A stretch of DNA of 64,000 bases from Amorphophallus konjac (lineage: Eukaryota > Streptophyta > Magnoliopsida > Alismatales > Araceae), in the NCBI GenBank assembly GCA_022559845.1, contig CM040118.1:263771519-263835518 (forward strand). Reading direction: 5' to 3'. Positions 12,481 to 21,654 of this stretch are shown here, piece by piece. The notes under the pieces are model-generated. The model was not told where the DNA came from. It saw nothing but the letters and a program-made list of their open reading frames with translations, and did not search any database. The position numbers were made by a program, and so were the translations under genes. Numbering within the stretch: the stretch's first letter is position 1; each line of letters starts with the position of its first letter.

Positions 12481-13210
12481 TTAATCTGACGCCATTGTAT
12501 AGTGGCGTCCAAAACGAATTTGACGACCTTTAGTTTGTCGTTATTTCAAAAATTGCCTATTTTCAAACCTCTCGTTTCTCGACGTAACCATGTCGGAATC
12601 AGGCTTATAATATACCGAAATGACGGGCTCAAAAAACTCTACCTAACGAGACGTTCAAAATAATTTTTGGTTGAGAGACGGGGGATCTTGAGATAAGGGA
12701 CACGAAAAATGGTGCAACCACTTTCACTACCTCGGTCTCCACCCCAATAGTACGCCCATAAATTTTCATGGCCAAAGGATACTCCTATACCCATGAACAA
12801 ACTATTAATGCGAAAACTCATAACTAACATATATATAATTGATGACTGGTCGTTGATCAAATTTTTAGAATTTCATTAAATGGCGACTTGGTCGCTGCCA
12901 TCTTCTATGAATATAACGCCCTAGGTTAGGTCGCTATTTCAAAGAAACGTCATAGTGCAAGGCGTCCTTTCCTTTTTCACCAGATTGATTTATGAACAGT
13001 AGCATTTTTCCAATCTAAAAATTTTAAGACAACAAGTATATGGACAGGTAAAGAAAAATAGCAGGATTCCAGAACCATGATCAACCATTAAATCAGATAA
13101 TTGGTTACACAGATATTAAATTTTTAAGCTTTGTAATTAATAAATCAAATGGAAATTGACGACCGTTTAAGGGGCGTCAAAAAGAAATAGCGCCATAGTA
13201 AGGGTCGCTA
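12161..13210. repeat. Paired dyad motifs in the E1 LTR
   Basis: Imperfect palindromes of about 19-28 bp recur: GACGCC-N7-GGCGTC (12161-12179), a decayed ATTARCRTCC-N8-GGACGTTAAT form (12188-12215), GACGCCA-N8-TGGCGTC (12488-12509), ACGAC-N9-GTCGT (12523-12541), GCGAC-N3-GTCGC (12883-12895), AACGCC...GGTCGCT (about 12914-12936), a decayed copy at 12946-12966, TGACG...CGTCA (13157-13179) and TAGCG...CGCTA (13188-13210). Most come in pairs whose centres are 31-34 bp apart. Subterminal repeats of CACTA-type DNA transposons look similar, but I found no matching terminal repeats. Confidence 0.7.
12444..12477. repeat. TA dinucleotide microsatellite
   Basis: An uninterrupted run of alternating T and A of about 34 bases in AT-rich LTR sequence. 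Confidence 0.95.
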
Positions 13211-13406
13211 CTTACTGAAAAAAATTATGGAACTTCAACGTAAAACTGTGATAACTCTATGCATGGTAGATATGTCATATTGGCTTTGATACTTGAGGAA
13301 AACACTACAATCATGATTTAATTTTTTTGTTTGGGCTACGAAACTTGAGAGAACCTACCTTTTGGAAGATTTGAGGGATGAACAGTGCTGAAATCGGTAC
13401 TCTATT

Positions 13407-15656
13407 TGATGTGACACCACCTTGGGGTGATGACCACAAGACAATATGACCCTTGGACCTAAGGTTGCAAGCAAGCAAATTGGCGATGATACCACTCGAG
13501 CGGCTCACTCGCTTGGTGCACACTTGTGCCCGTGGGCAACTAAACGATAATGGAGAGGGTCCGGGGTGGGACAATGATTCTCCGGTGCTTGGCAAGCTTG
13601 GGGAGAACCGCAATTGGGCCAGGGATGCCCACTCACGGGCGGCCGTCACACCATGGGTGTGGGTTGAAATGGCTCACTCACAACTCGCCCGCGATGGACA
13701 CTCACGTGTTCGGCAATTTGGGCCGGGCCCTCGCTCTCCGTCCGACGCAGCAAAGCAAGAATACTAAGCTAAGCAAGTGATATTGACCAGCAAGGAAAGG
13801 GGGACCGAGGCTCACCTAGCCGGCGTGAAGACGCCAACTCCGGCCGAAGACGGGGGCGAGCGGGGAGGCAAGGGTTTGCGTCCGCAAGCCGCGTCGGTGT
13901 CACTTCAAATCTGCGAAAATATTATTACATGAACTACACCTCTCGCAGGAGGGGGGCTCTTCGGGTGGGGGTTAGACTTATTACAACTAAAATTACCTCC
14001 ACGCAGGGAGGGGCCTTCAGCCGGCCAAGCGGGGTGGGGAAATTATGAAGAGAACGCCGACTCTCCAAGCTTCACCGGTTCTGCCACTCTTCCGTTTTGC
14101 TGAATAGGTTGTCGATGAAGATGCTGCCACGGACTCAACTGAGCTCCAAATTTGATGAAACTGGTGCCAAAAGTTCCCCAACTGGCCGAGGATGATGCTT
14201 GAATTTTTTGGGAAGCTCTGCAACTCGGGGCTGATCGGACCGGCGACTGGAGCAGGACAGCAACACTCTGCCTCTGAATGATGCAGAACTGATACAGTGG
14301 ATTGCAGAACGCACTACGGTCGCTCCCGAACTCCAAATTGAACGAAAGTGGCGGTGACGCGATCGTGGTCGGAGTAGCTTCGAGCAGAAATTGACGGGGC
14401 CACAATCCGAGGTCGGAGAGGAGAATGGCGGCCGGAGAAGTGAAGACAGGTCGAACCTGGACCTGCAGGGGGCAGACTGCACACTCTGGCGAAGAAATTC
14501 ATAAAAAATAGCTCAGGCAGGAGATTGGCATCGTTCCTTCTGCTACTGATGGAGGACTAGACGAAGAAGAATTTTGTAGAAAAAAGCGTGATCGAATTCC
14601 TCCAAGGTTGGCCGTTGAACGGCTTCCAAGATCGTTGTGGCCTTCAGTCTGGGATAGACTGCGCAGTCGTTGAAGATGACATTCCTCCGGACAGCTCCGA
14701 ACTCGGATGCAGGCAGGAGTACCACCGTTGGAAAGAAGACTTGGAGACGATTCCATAAATATAAGATATGCCATCGGGATCCTTCAGGGGAAGTCGTGGC
14801 TGCTACTGCAAGTCACTACTTTTCTGAAACCTACAACAGGGACAGAATAGGTGGAGGAGAGGGTGTGGGGAAGGGCATGAACAAGGGGTTATTTGGTGGA
14901 TGGGGAAGGGGGGGTGCGACCTTGGGTGGTTAGGGAGGTGGGGAGATGAAAGGGCACAGCCCAAGGGAGAGGGAAATTCAAAATTTGGCCTAGGGAAGGG
15001 CTCTTTCAGTCTTGGGGAGAGGGAGGGTTGCTTGGGAGAGTGGAAAGGTGCCTAGGAGAAGGGGTTTCCACCTAGGGGTTAGAGGGGGAATTGAATGAGT
15101 GCATGGGGATGGGGAAGGGGCCTTAATGAGGGGTGAATGGGGAGGAGAGAGAATGAATTTCGAAATTGGGGTGGGGAGGAGAGAGAGAGGGGGCACAACC
15201 CACTTAGAGAGAGTGATAGTAAGAGAGAGAGAGAGAGGGAGATATTGAGAGGGAACCAGAAGGTGTGGAAATTTTCTGGATTCAATATTCAAGCATAATT
15301 GTTACAAATGTGAGAGGGGTGGGGCTATTTATAGACCCCACACTTTTCCTAAGACCAAACTGACCCTGACAAACTAACTAATGACCAAACAGTCCAAGGG
15401 AGGGGCGCCCCTGGGCCTAGCCCAATGAATTGGGCCCATTAACCTATCAAACCAACATAATGACTTCAAGACTTAGGAAAATGACTTTCTAACCTAGGTA
15501 CATGACTCAATAAAGGGAAAATTACATGTTTAAGACTCAAATAAAAATAAGAAAATTACATGACTCGACTCACAAACACATGAGGAACATAATGGCGTAC
15601 ACCGACTATCAATCCGAGCTTCAGAAAATGTGGAGGGGCAAGTGATGTCCCCATCA
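13407..15656 (-). repeat. E3 3' LTR
   Basis: This 2.25-kb LTR begins TGATGTGACACCACC and ends GTCCCCATCA. A TATA box, TATAAATAG on the minus strand, is at 15325-15333. It shares blocks with the E4 LTR, such as GGGAGGGGCCTTCAGCCGG near 14007, so E3 and E4 are related families. Confidence 0.93.
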
Positions 15657-16069
15657 TACCCCCGGGGTGGGGAAAACTCGACCCTGTCGAGTATGGGTCC
15701 ACCGGGGAAGTAGCATCCCAAACGCAGTTCCGGGCGAACCTTGTTCTCCAAACTCGACCCATGTCCATAGCCGAGGAACGGTGCTTCCACTCGACAAAGT
15801 GGCTCGGACACACCCTTAGGCTGGCGAAGAGATCTTGCTTTGCTTAGTATTGCCGCCATGTGCTGACGTCGGGCTCTCGGGCTAGTTTGTGGTGGCACTC
15901 CGAGGGTGTCTCTCACAAGGGTAGGTGTAGGCTCAAGACACTCACTAGGATCCACCGCGGTACCCTTAGAGGGTGCCGGATCCGCCACGTGGGAAGTGGG
16001 ATGAATCCCTAAACCCATTGGTAAGTTCAAACCGCAAGCCGGGTGCCAAGGCCACTCGGAACTTGGCAA
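15657..16069 (-). pseudogene. E3 polypurine region and integrase C-terminal remnant
   Basis: The minus strand next to the LTR is CCCCACCCCGGGGGTA. Before it lies a decayed pol C-terminus with THVADPAP-like and KGTAVDPSECLEPTPTLVRD segments, matching FNVADLVAYKEPTAIPSD of E8. It continues, after a frameshift near 16040, the last part of the large E3 ORF (LKFHVGDL, RARGLGPCQV). This shows that E3 arose by internal loss from a pol-bearing chromovirus. Confidence 0.7.
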
Positions 16070-18477
16070 GGTCCAAGTCCTCGTGCCCTCAAATTGGAGG
16101 TGACCCTAGAGTAGATCCACTCCAAAATCATCATCATCATCAAGTCGCCAACGTGGAATTTCAAGTGGCGCTCACGAATTTTTGCCCGCTTTTTGTAATT
16201 CTCACCGCTTTTTGCTTGATGCATGTTTTGATGCATATGCCATGTACTAAGATGCGGTGTGAGTGAGTAGTGCGTGGTATGCAAAGGTGGTCCAGGGCAA
16301 CCACATGTAGACCTATCATGCATTGATGTTATGAAGACTTTGAATGTCTTGGGAGGACCAGGGCATCCATAGGTGTCCCTTTCATGTGTGAGTGTGATGA
16401 GTGTCGGGGGACCCGAACATCCATGAATGCTCCTAACATGCTTGAGATTTATGATGAATGATGGTGGACCATTACAACCAAATATTGACCACTCATGTTT
16501 TCTTCTTGACATGTGGGTGATTTGAATGAATGGACCCAACTTTCTAATCATGTCAAGTGGGGTGGTATGCCTAAGCACATGCATTTCAATCCTAGTGATG
16601 ACTTCTATGTGCATAGGTGTGGGGTGGCCCTTGAGCTTCCATTCGTATAAGTCAAAGGGATCTAAGAAGGGAGACATCATGGAGTGGGGCCATCTATCAA
16701 TCCCATTGTGTATGTTGCCTATGGTTAAGACTTCTTTGGTGTAACCCAATTCTAGGAAGGGAAGGTTTTGGGTTATCATGGGTGGTAAGGGTAGAATAAG
16801 GTGGGTGGTGAATAAGGTGAGTGGGTTACATTGAGATCTAGGCTCCCATAGAAAAGGGTCTAAGGGATCATGGTAAGGGTCACCTTGGTAGGGGTACTCT
16901 ATGCTCTCAAGGTCCTCGAATGGTGTGTCATCCTCCTCAATAATTGGGCCAAGGTTGCTAATGGGTTGACCGATCAAAGCACTTGGGATCTTAATGGTTG
17001 GGGAGTGGACTAGGATAGGTTCTTCCTCCATGGGAAGAAGGAGGATGATCTCACTAGTAACTTGGCCATTAGTGTAGATGGAAGTGATGGAGCCAATGGA
17101 GGGATATGCTAGGCTAATGGTGTTAGTTTCGGACGGCCTCAAGGCTAGCATATTGGTCAAGTGAATTTGCCAATGTAGGTAGTTCACTAAGTCTCCCAAA
17201 TCTTCCACACAATAAGAAGTTTGATAAGTGATATGTGGCTGAATGGGAATGATTTGGGATTGATATCCCATGGGTAGGTGGCATGGTTGTGAACTAGGAA
17301 TGGTGAGACCTTTCTTGAGCCATTGGAGTATGGACTTATCTATGGTGAGGTTGGGTGTCTCTAGAGGAGCTAGGCTAGAGGTGTGTGAGTTGTTTGGCCT
17401 TTGGATTTCCTCTATGTTGGGAGGTGGATTCGGATGGGCATCCTTTTCCACTTGGGTAGGTGTGTGGGTAGCAACTTCTATTGCTAATGGAGTAGGGGGA
17501 TCTATGGTGGGTGGTTTGGTGATTGCTAGCGTATGACACACCCGGGGTGGTGAACAAGCATGGGCTTGGGTTGGGATAGGAAGGGGAAGTAGAGGAGGCC
17601 TAGGTTGGGGAAAGATTGGTGTAGAAAGTGGGAGGTGGGTTGGGTGAGGGGTTTTGGGTTGATTTGTTTTGGGAGATGTGTCCCTTTTTGGGGACGATGG
17701 TGGGTTTGTGGTGGTGGTCAAGGGGGCTTGTGGGGTACGGGTTTGGTGAGGGGTTTTGGGTTTGGGGGTGGTGGCCATTATGGGCCTAGGTGGAGGGGTG
17801 GACGCGGTGTCTACTTGGTTTTTAATGGTGAGGGTTGGATAAGTGGTGGTCACCATGGAGGGAATTGGGTCGATTAGGGGTCTCTTGTCCTTGGGATCGT
17901 TTGGGGTGGAAGTGGGGGCTAAAGGGGCTTGACTAGTGTAGGTTAGGGAAGGGGGGTTTGGTTGGGGTGTGGGGGCCCTCATGGGGTTAGGTGGGGAGGT
18001 GGAGGCCTTGGACACTTGGGTTCTAGTGGTAAGGGTTTGGACGGGTGGGGTTGGAGGAGTGGGAGTGCTCCTCGAGTTTTGGTAACCTGGGTAGGAGGGA
18101 GGAGGTCGGGGAGTGTAGACTTTCCTAAGTTCGGCTCTCATATTCTCCCATGTGTTAATAGGCTCTAGCCTCATAACCCTCCTAAATTGTTCAATGAACT
18201 TCCACCTATCCTCGGCATGGTACACAAGTCGACTCTTGACAAGGTAGATTTTCATGGGTTCAGTCATTGGATTCCTTTTAAAGTATTTGTCCATGTTTTC
18301 CTCCCACTCTAAATATGCACTAGGGTGGTATCCGTTAAAGATAAGGTCCTCAAATAGGACTTTTTCCAAAGAGGTGTCAATCGGACCTTTGCGGAGGGCC
18401 GAGTGAGATAGATGTGACTTACATGAAGTAGCCATGCTAGTGGACAAAAGAGATGCAACCGAAGACTCTAAATTCAT
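16027..18477 (-). CDS. E3 gag-like protein with a Pro-rich middle and GCxGPP repeats (816 aa)
   Basis: This is a single open frame of 816 codons. Residues about 45-125 look like a chromovirus capsid: FNGYHPSAYLEWEENMDKYF and a PINTWENMRAELRKVY motif. A long Pro/Thr/Ser-rich segment follows (about 125-400), then a region I do not recognise. Near the end are four spaced repeats with the core GC(N/S/P)GPP (16285-16490). The last 60 residues (KFHVGDL, RARGLGPC) derive from integrase. There is no protease or zinc knuckle. The E4 ORF has the same order of parts, which argues for a real, inherited protein rather than chance. Gag function is inferred from the N-terminus only; the repeat region has no known role. 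ATG alternatives lie further inside, for example at residue 15. Confidence 0.75.
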   Translation of the reverse strand: MNLESSVASLLSTSMATSCKSHLSHSALRKGPIDTSLEKVLFEDLIFNGYHPSAYLEWEENMDKYFKRNPMTEPMKIYLVKSRLVYHAEDRWKFIEQFRRVMRLEPINTWENMRAELRKVYTPRPPPSYPGYQNSRSTPTPPTPPVQTLTTRTQVSKASTSPPNPMRAPTPQPNPPSLTYTSQAPLAPTSTPNDPKDKRPLIDPIPSMVTTTYPTLTIKNQVDTASTPPPRPIMATTPKPKTPHQTRTPQAPLTTTTNPPSSPKRDTSPKTNQPKTPHPTHLPLSTPIFPQPRPPLLPLPIPTQAHACSPPRVCHTLAITKPPTIDPPTPLAIEVATHTPTQVEKDAHPNPPPNIEEIQRPNNSHTSSLAPLETPNLTIDKSILQWLKKGLTIPSSQPCHLPMGYQSQIIPIQPHITYQTSYCVEDLGDLVNYLHWQIHLTNMLALRPSETNTISLAYPSIGSITSIYTNGQVTSEIILLLPMEEEPILVHSPTIKIPSALIGQPISNLGPIIEEDDTPFEDLESIEYPYQGDPYHDPLDPFLWEPRSQCNPLTLFTTHLILPLPPMITQNLPFLELGYTKEVLTIGNIHNGIDRWPHSMMSPFLDPFDLYEWKLKGHPTPMHIEVITRIEMHVLRHTTPLDMIRKLGPFIQITHMSRRKHEWSIFGCNGPPSFIINLKHVRSIHGCSGPPTLITLTHERDTYGCPGPPKTFKVFITSMHDRSTCGCPGPPLHTTHYSLTPHLSTWHMHQNMHQAKSGENYKKRAKIRERHLKFHVGDLMMMMILEWIYSRVTSNLRARGLGPCQVPSGLGTRLAV

Positions 18478-18521
18478 ATGAGCGTCCTAGGACCAACTTG
18501 ATAGAGACATGTTGTGAACTT

Positions 18522-18533
18522 GCTCTGATACCA
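18522..18533 (-). other. E3 primer binding site (initiator-Met tRNA type)
   Basis: The minus strand reads TGGTATCAGAGC, two bases from the inner end of the 5' LTR at 18536 and about 45 bp upstream of the ORF start. Confidence 0.92.
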
Positions 18534-18535
18534 CT

Positions 18536-20775
18536 TGATGTGACACCACCTTGGGGTGATGACCACAAGACAATATGACCCTTGGACCTAAGGTTGCAAG
18601 CAAGCAAATTGGCGATGATACCACTCGAGCGGCTCACTCGCTTGGTGCACACTTGTGCCCGTGGGCAACTAAACGATAATGGCGAGGGTCCGGGGTGGGA
18701 CAATGATGCTCCGGTGCTTGGCAAGCTTGGGGAGAACCGCAATTGGGCCAGGGATGCCCACTCACGGGTGGCCGTCACACCATGGGTGTGGGTTGAAATG
18801 GCTCGCTCACAACTCGCCCGCGATGGACACTCACGTGTTCGGCAATTTGGGCCGGGCCCTCGCTCTCCGTTCGACGCAGCAAAGCAAGAATACTAAGCTA
18901 AGCAAGTGATATTGACCAGCAAGGAAAGGGGGACTGAGGCTCACCTAGCTGGCGTGAAGACGCCAACTCTGGCCGAAGACGGGGGCGAGCGGGGAGGCAA
19001 GGGTTTGCGCCCGCAAGCCGCGTCGGTGTCGCTTCAAATCTGTGAAAATATTATTACATGAACTACACCTCTAGCAGGAGGGGGGCTCTTGGGGTGGGGG
19101 TTAGACTTATTACAACCAAGATTACCTCCACGAAGGGAGGGGCCTTCAGCCGGCCAAGCGGGGTGGGGAAATTATGAAGAGAACGCCGACTCTCCAAGCT
19201 TCGCCGGTTCTGCCACTCTTCAGTTTTACTGAACAGGTTGTCGATGAAGATGCTGCCACGGACTCAACCGAGCTACAAATTTGATGAAACCGGTGCCAAA
19301 AGTTCCCCAACTGGCCGAGGATGATGTTTGAATTTTTTGGGAAGCTTTGGAACTCAGGGCTGATCGGACCGGCGACTGGAACAGGACAGCAACACTCTGC
19401 CTCTGACTGATGTAGAACTGATACAGTGGATTGCCAAAGGCACTGCGGTCGCTCCCGGACTCCAAATCGAACGAAAGTGGCGGTGACGCGATCGTGGTCG
19501 GAGTAGCTTCGAGCAGAAATTGACGGGGCCACAATCCGAGGTTGGAGAGGAGAATGGTTGCCGGAGAAGTGAAGACAGGTCGAACCTGGACCTGCAGGGG
19601 GCAGACTGCACACTCTGGCGAAGAAATTCATAAAAAATAGCTCGGGCGGGAGATTGGCATCGTTCCTTCTGCTACTGATGGAGGACTGGACTAAGAAGAA
19701 TTTTGTAGAAAGAAGTGTGATCGAATTCCTCCAAGGTTGGCCGCTGAACGGCTTCCAAGATCGCTGTGGCCTTTAGTCTAGGATAGATTGCGCAGTCGTT
19801 GAAGATGACATTCCTCCGGACAGCTCCGAACTCGGATGCAGGCACGAGTACCACCGTTGGAAAGAAGACTTGGAGACGATTCCAGCAATATAAGATATAC
19901 CACCGGGAGCCTTCAGGGGAAGTCGTGGTTGCTACTGCAAATCACTACTTTTCTGAAACCTGCAACAGGGACAGAATAGGTGGAGGAGAGGGTGTGGGGA
20001 AGGGCACGAACAAGGGGTTATTTGGTGGATGGGGAAGGGGGGTGCGACCTTGGGTGGTTAGGGAGGTGGGGAGATGAAAGGGCATAGCCCAAGGGAGAGG
20101 GAAATTCAAAATTTGGCCTAGGGAAGGGCTCTTTCAGTCTTGGGGAGAGGGAGGGTTGCTTGGGAGAGTGGAAAGGTGCCTAGGAGAAGGGGTTTCCACC
20201 TAGGGGTTGGAGGGGGAATTGAATGAGTGCATGGGGAAGGGACCTTAATGAGGGGTGAATGGGGAGGAGAGAGAATGAATTTCGAAATTGGGGTGGGGAG
20301 GAGAGAGAGAGGGGGCACAACCCACTTAGAGAGAGTGATAGTAAGAGAGAGAGAGAGGGAGATATTGAGAGGGAACTAGAAGGTGTGGAAATTTTCTGGA
20401 TTCAATATTCAAGCATAATTGTTACAAATGAGAGAGGGGTGGGGCTATTTATAGACCCCACACTTTTCCTAAGATCAAACTGACCCTGACAAACTAACTA
20501 ATGACCAAACAGTCCAAGGGAGGGCGCCCCTGGGCCTAGCCCAATGAATTGGGCCCATTAACCTATCAAACCAACATAATGACTTCAAGACTTAGGAAAA
20601 TGACTTTCTAACCTAGGTACATGACTCAATAAAGAGAAAATTACATGTTTAAGACTCAAATAAAAATAAGAAAATTACATGACTAGACTCACAAACACAT
20701 GAGGAACATAATGGCGTACACCGACGATCAATCCGAGCTTCAGAAAATGTGGAGGGGCAAGGGATGTCCCCATCA
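18536..20775 (-). repeat. E3 5' LTR
   Basis: This is the partner of 13407-15656, 2.24 kb, with the TATA box (TATAAATAG, minus strand) at 20445-20453. The two LTRs differ at scattered positions and by a few short indels. They are close enough for a fairly recent insertion. Confidence 0.93.
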
Positions 20776-21522
20776 CTATTTTTGAAGAAGAAGATGCCCT
20801 TCGTCTCGTGCAAGTACTCAGCAGGATGAAGGTGGAAGATGGGGGGAGAAGGCCACGCCTTCACATGTCCGGCAGACAGGAAGAAGAAGGAAGAAGAGGA
20901 TGAAGCCTCTTCTTGCACGTCTGCACAGCAGGAGGAAGGAGAGGAAGACGATTACCTTCACGCTTCCGCCAGCAGGAAGAAGAATGGACGCAGAGGAGGA
21001 TGATCGCGGTAGCAGCAGGAGGACGTCGATGCAGCAGTAACGTTGCTATGTTCGACGGAGACGTAGTCTTATAGGGTTGTGTGGGTTCTGGAGGATTCTA
21101 ATGCTCGGTTACGGAAGGGGTTTACGATCAAAATTGGCAGGGTTTTAATCCATTCCGGCCATTACTCCATTAGATTAATCTCTTGCTAATAAGATCGCCG
21201 CCTGCCATCTTTTGATTTGAAAACCCTAAAAGCTATGCAATGCACGAGCACGTATTGCCATGGGCGGTTTTTGGGTCAACTATAGTGATGGCCGAGTGCA
21301 TTTGGGTTGGACATATAACAGGGTTTGCTTGTTTGAGTTCTTTTACGTATTGTAACCCCATGTCTTATGGGCCCATTATTTTGGAGCTTTACCCATATTA
21401 GCTTTAATGGAAAAAGCCCATTAAGTGAAGATATAACTCAATTGTTTTCTATTTAGTCTTCTTTATGCGACTTAAATTTATTTGGAATGTATTTATTCCT
21501 TATTTTTATCCAGGGTGTTACA
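20776..21522 (-). repeat. E1 5' LTR, segment 3 (outer end)
   Basis: This is the outer end of the E1 LTR. Read on the minus strand it opens TGTAACACCC, the classic start of a Tekay LTR, and forms inverted ends with GGGTGTGACA at 4179-4188. The part around 20785-21050 is purine-rich with repeated GAAGAA and GCAGGAGGA. No coding region is convincing here. Confidence 0.8.
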
Positions 21523-21654
21523 GCCGCACCTGAGCGGCTTCCAGGGTTTCATCTTCAGGAAGCTCCGGTTCCAGCGGGCAGTCCTCGGGTAATGGGTGCT
21601 CAGCGAAGAAGTCTGCAATAGCTTGGCCCTTGACGGCCTTGCGCGGCACATAGG
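21523..21654 (-). pseudogene. E6 pol fragment between E1 and E4 (RNase H to second RNase H linker)
   Basis: The minus strand encodes VPRKAVKGQAIADFFAEHP and some 25 further residues, the typical Tat-element junction after the first RNase H. It joins in frame to QFDISY at 50334-50355 once E4 (target duplication ATAGG) is removed, and it is cut by E1 at 21522. So both E1 and E4 landed in the same pol gene 130 bp apart. Confidence 0.9.

Larger units (their letters stand above)
10765..13406 (-). repeat. E1 5' LTR, segment 2
   Basis: This is the middle of the E1 LTR, between the E2 target duplication (ACAAG, 10765-10769) and the E3 target duplication (CTATT, 13402-13406). No coding region is convincing. 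The part from about 12090 to 13300 is AT-rich, carries a TA microsatellite and a series of dyad-symmetric motifs, and differs in character from the rest. It may be LTR regulatory sequence or the remains of a DNA transposon inserted in the LTR. Confidence 0.75.
13407..20775 (-). mobile_element. E3: complete non-autonomous LTR retrotransposon with one large intact ORF
   Basis: LTRs at 13407-15656 and 18536-20775, with TGATG...CATCA ends, flank a 2.9-kb internal region. The target duplication is CTATT (13402-13406 and 20776-20780). A primer site, an 816-codon gag-like ORF, a broken scrap of integrase C-terminus and a polypurine region fill the inside. Protease, RT, RNase H and the integrase core are absent. 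The target is the E1 LTR. Confidence 0.94.
1..21522 (-). mobile_element. E1: Tekay-type chromovirus LTR retrotransposon, left part missing
   Basis: The element reads leftward. Pol lies at the window edge, then gag, the primer site at 4160-4171 and a 5' LTR that starts (on the + strand) with TGTCACACCC at 4179 and ends with GGGTGTTACA at 21522. These inverted ends are typical of Tekay/Del LTRs. The LTR is split into 4179-4386, 10765-13406 and 20776-21522 by E2 and E3, giving about 3.6 kb once they are removed. E1 sits inside the pol gene of E6, whose reading frame resumes at 21523. The left LTR and the other half of the target duplication are outside the window. Joining the three LTR pieces rests on the target duplications of E2 and E3 and is firm; the lineage call rests on pol motifs. 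Confidence 0.85.

Noticed and set aside
13303..13310. CACTACAA as the end of a CACTA transposon next to the E1 dyads
   Set aside because: A CACTA terminus on the right side of the dyads should read TTGTAGTG on the + strand. This copy points away from them, and no partner end or 3-bp duplication was found.
20781..21522. A separate solo LTR rather than the outer end of the E1 LTR
   Set aside because: Its end GGGTGTTACA pairs with TGTCACACCC at 4179, its left limit is exactly the E3 target duplication, and E6 coding resumes right after it.
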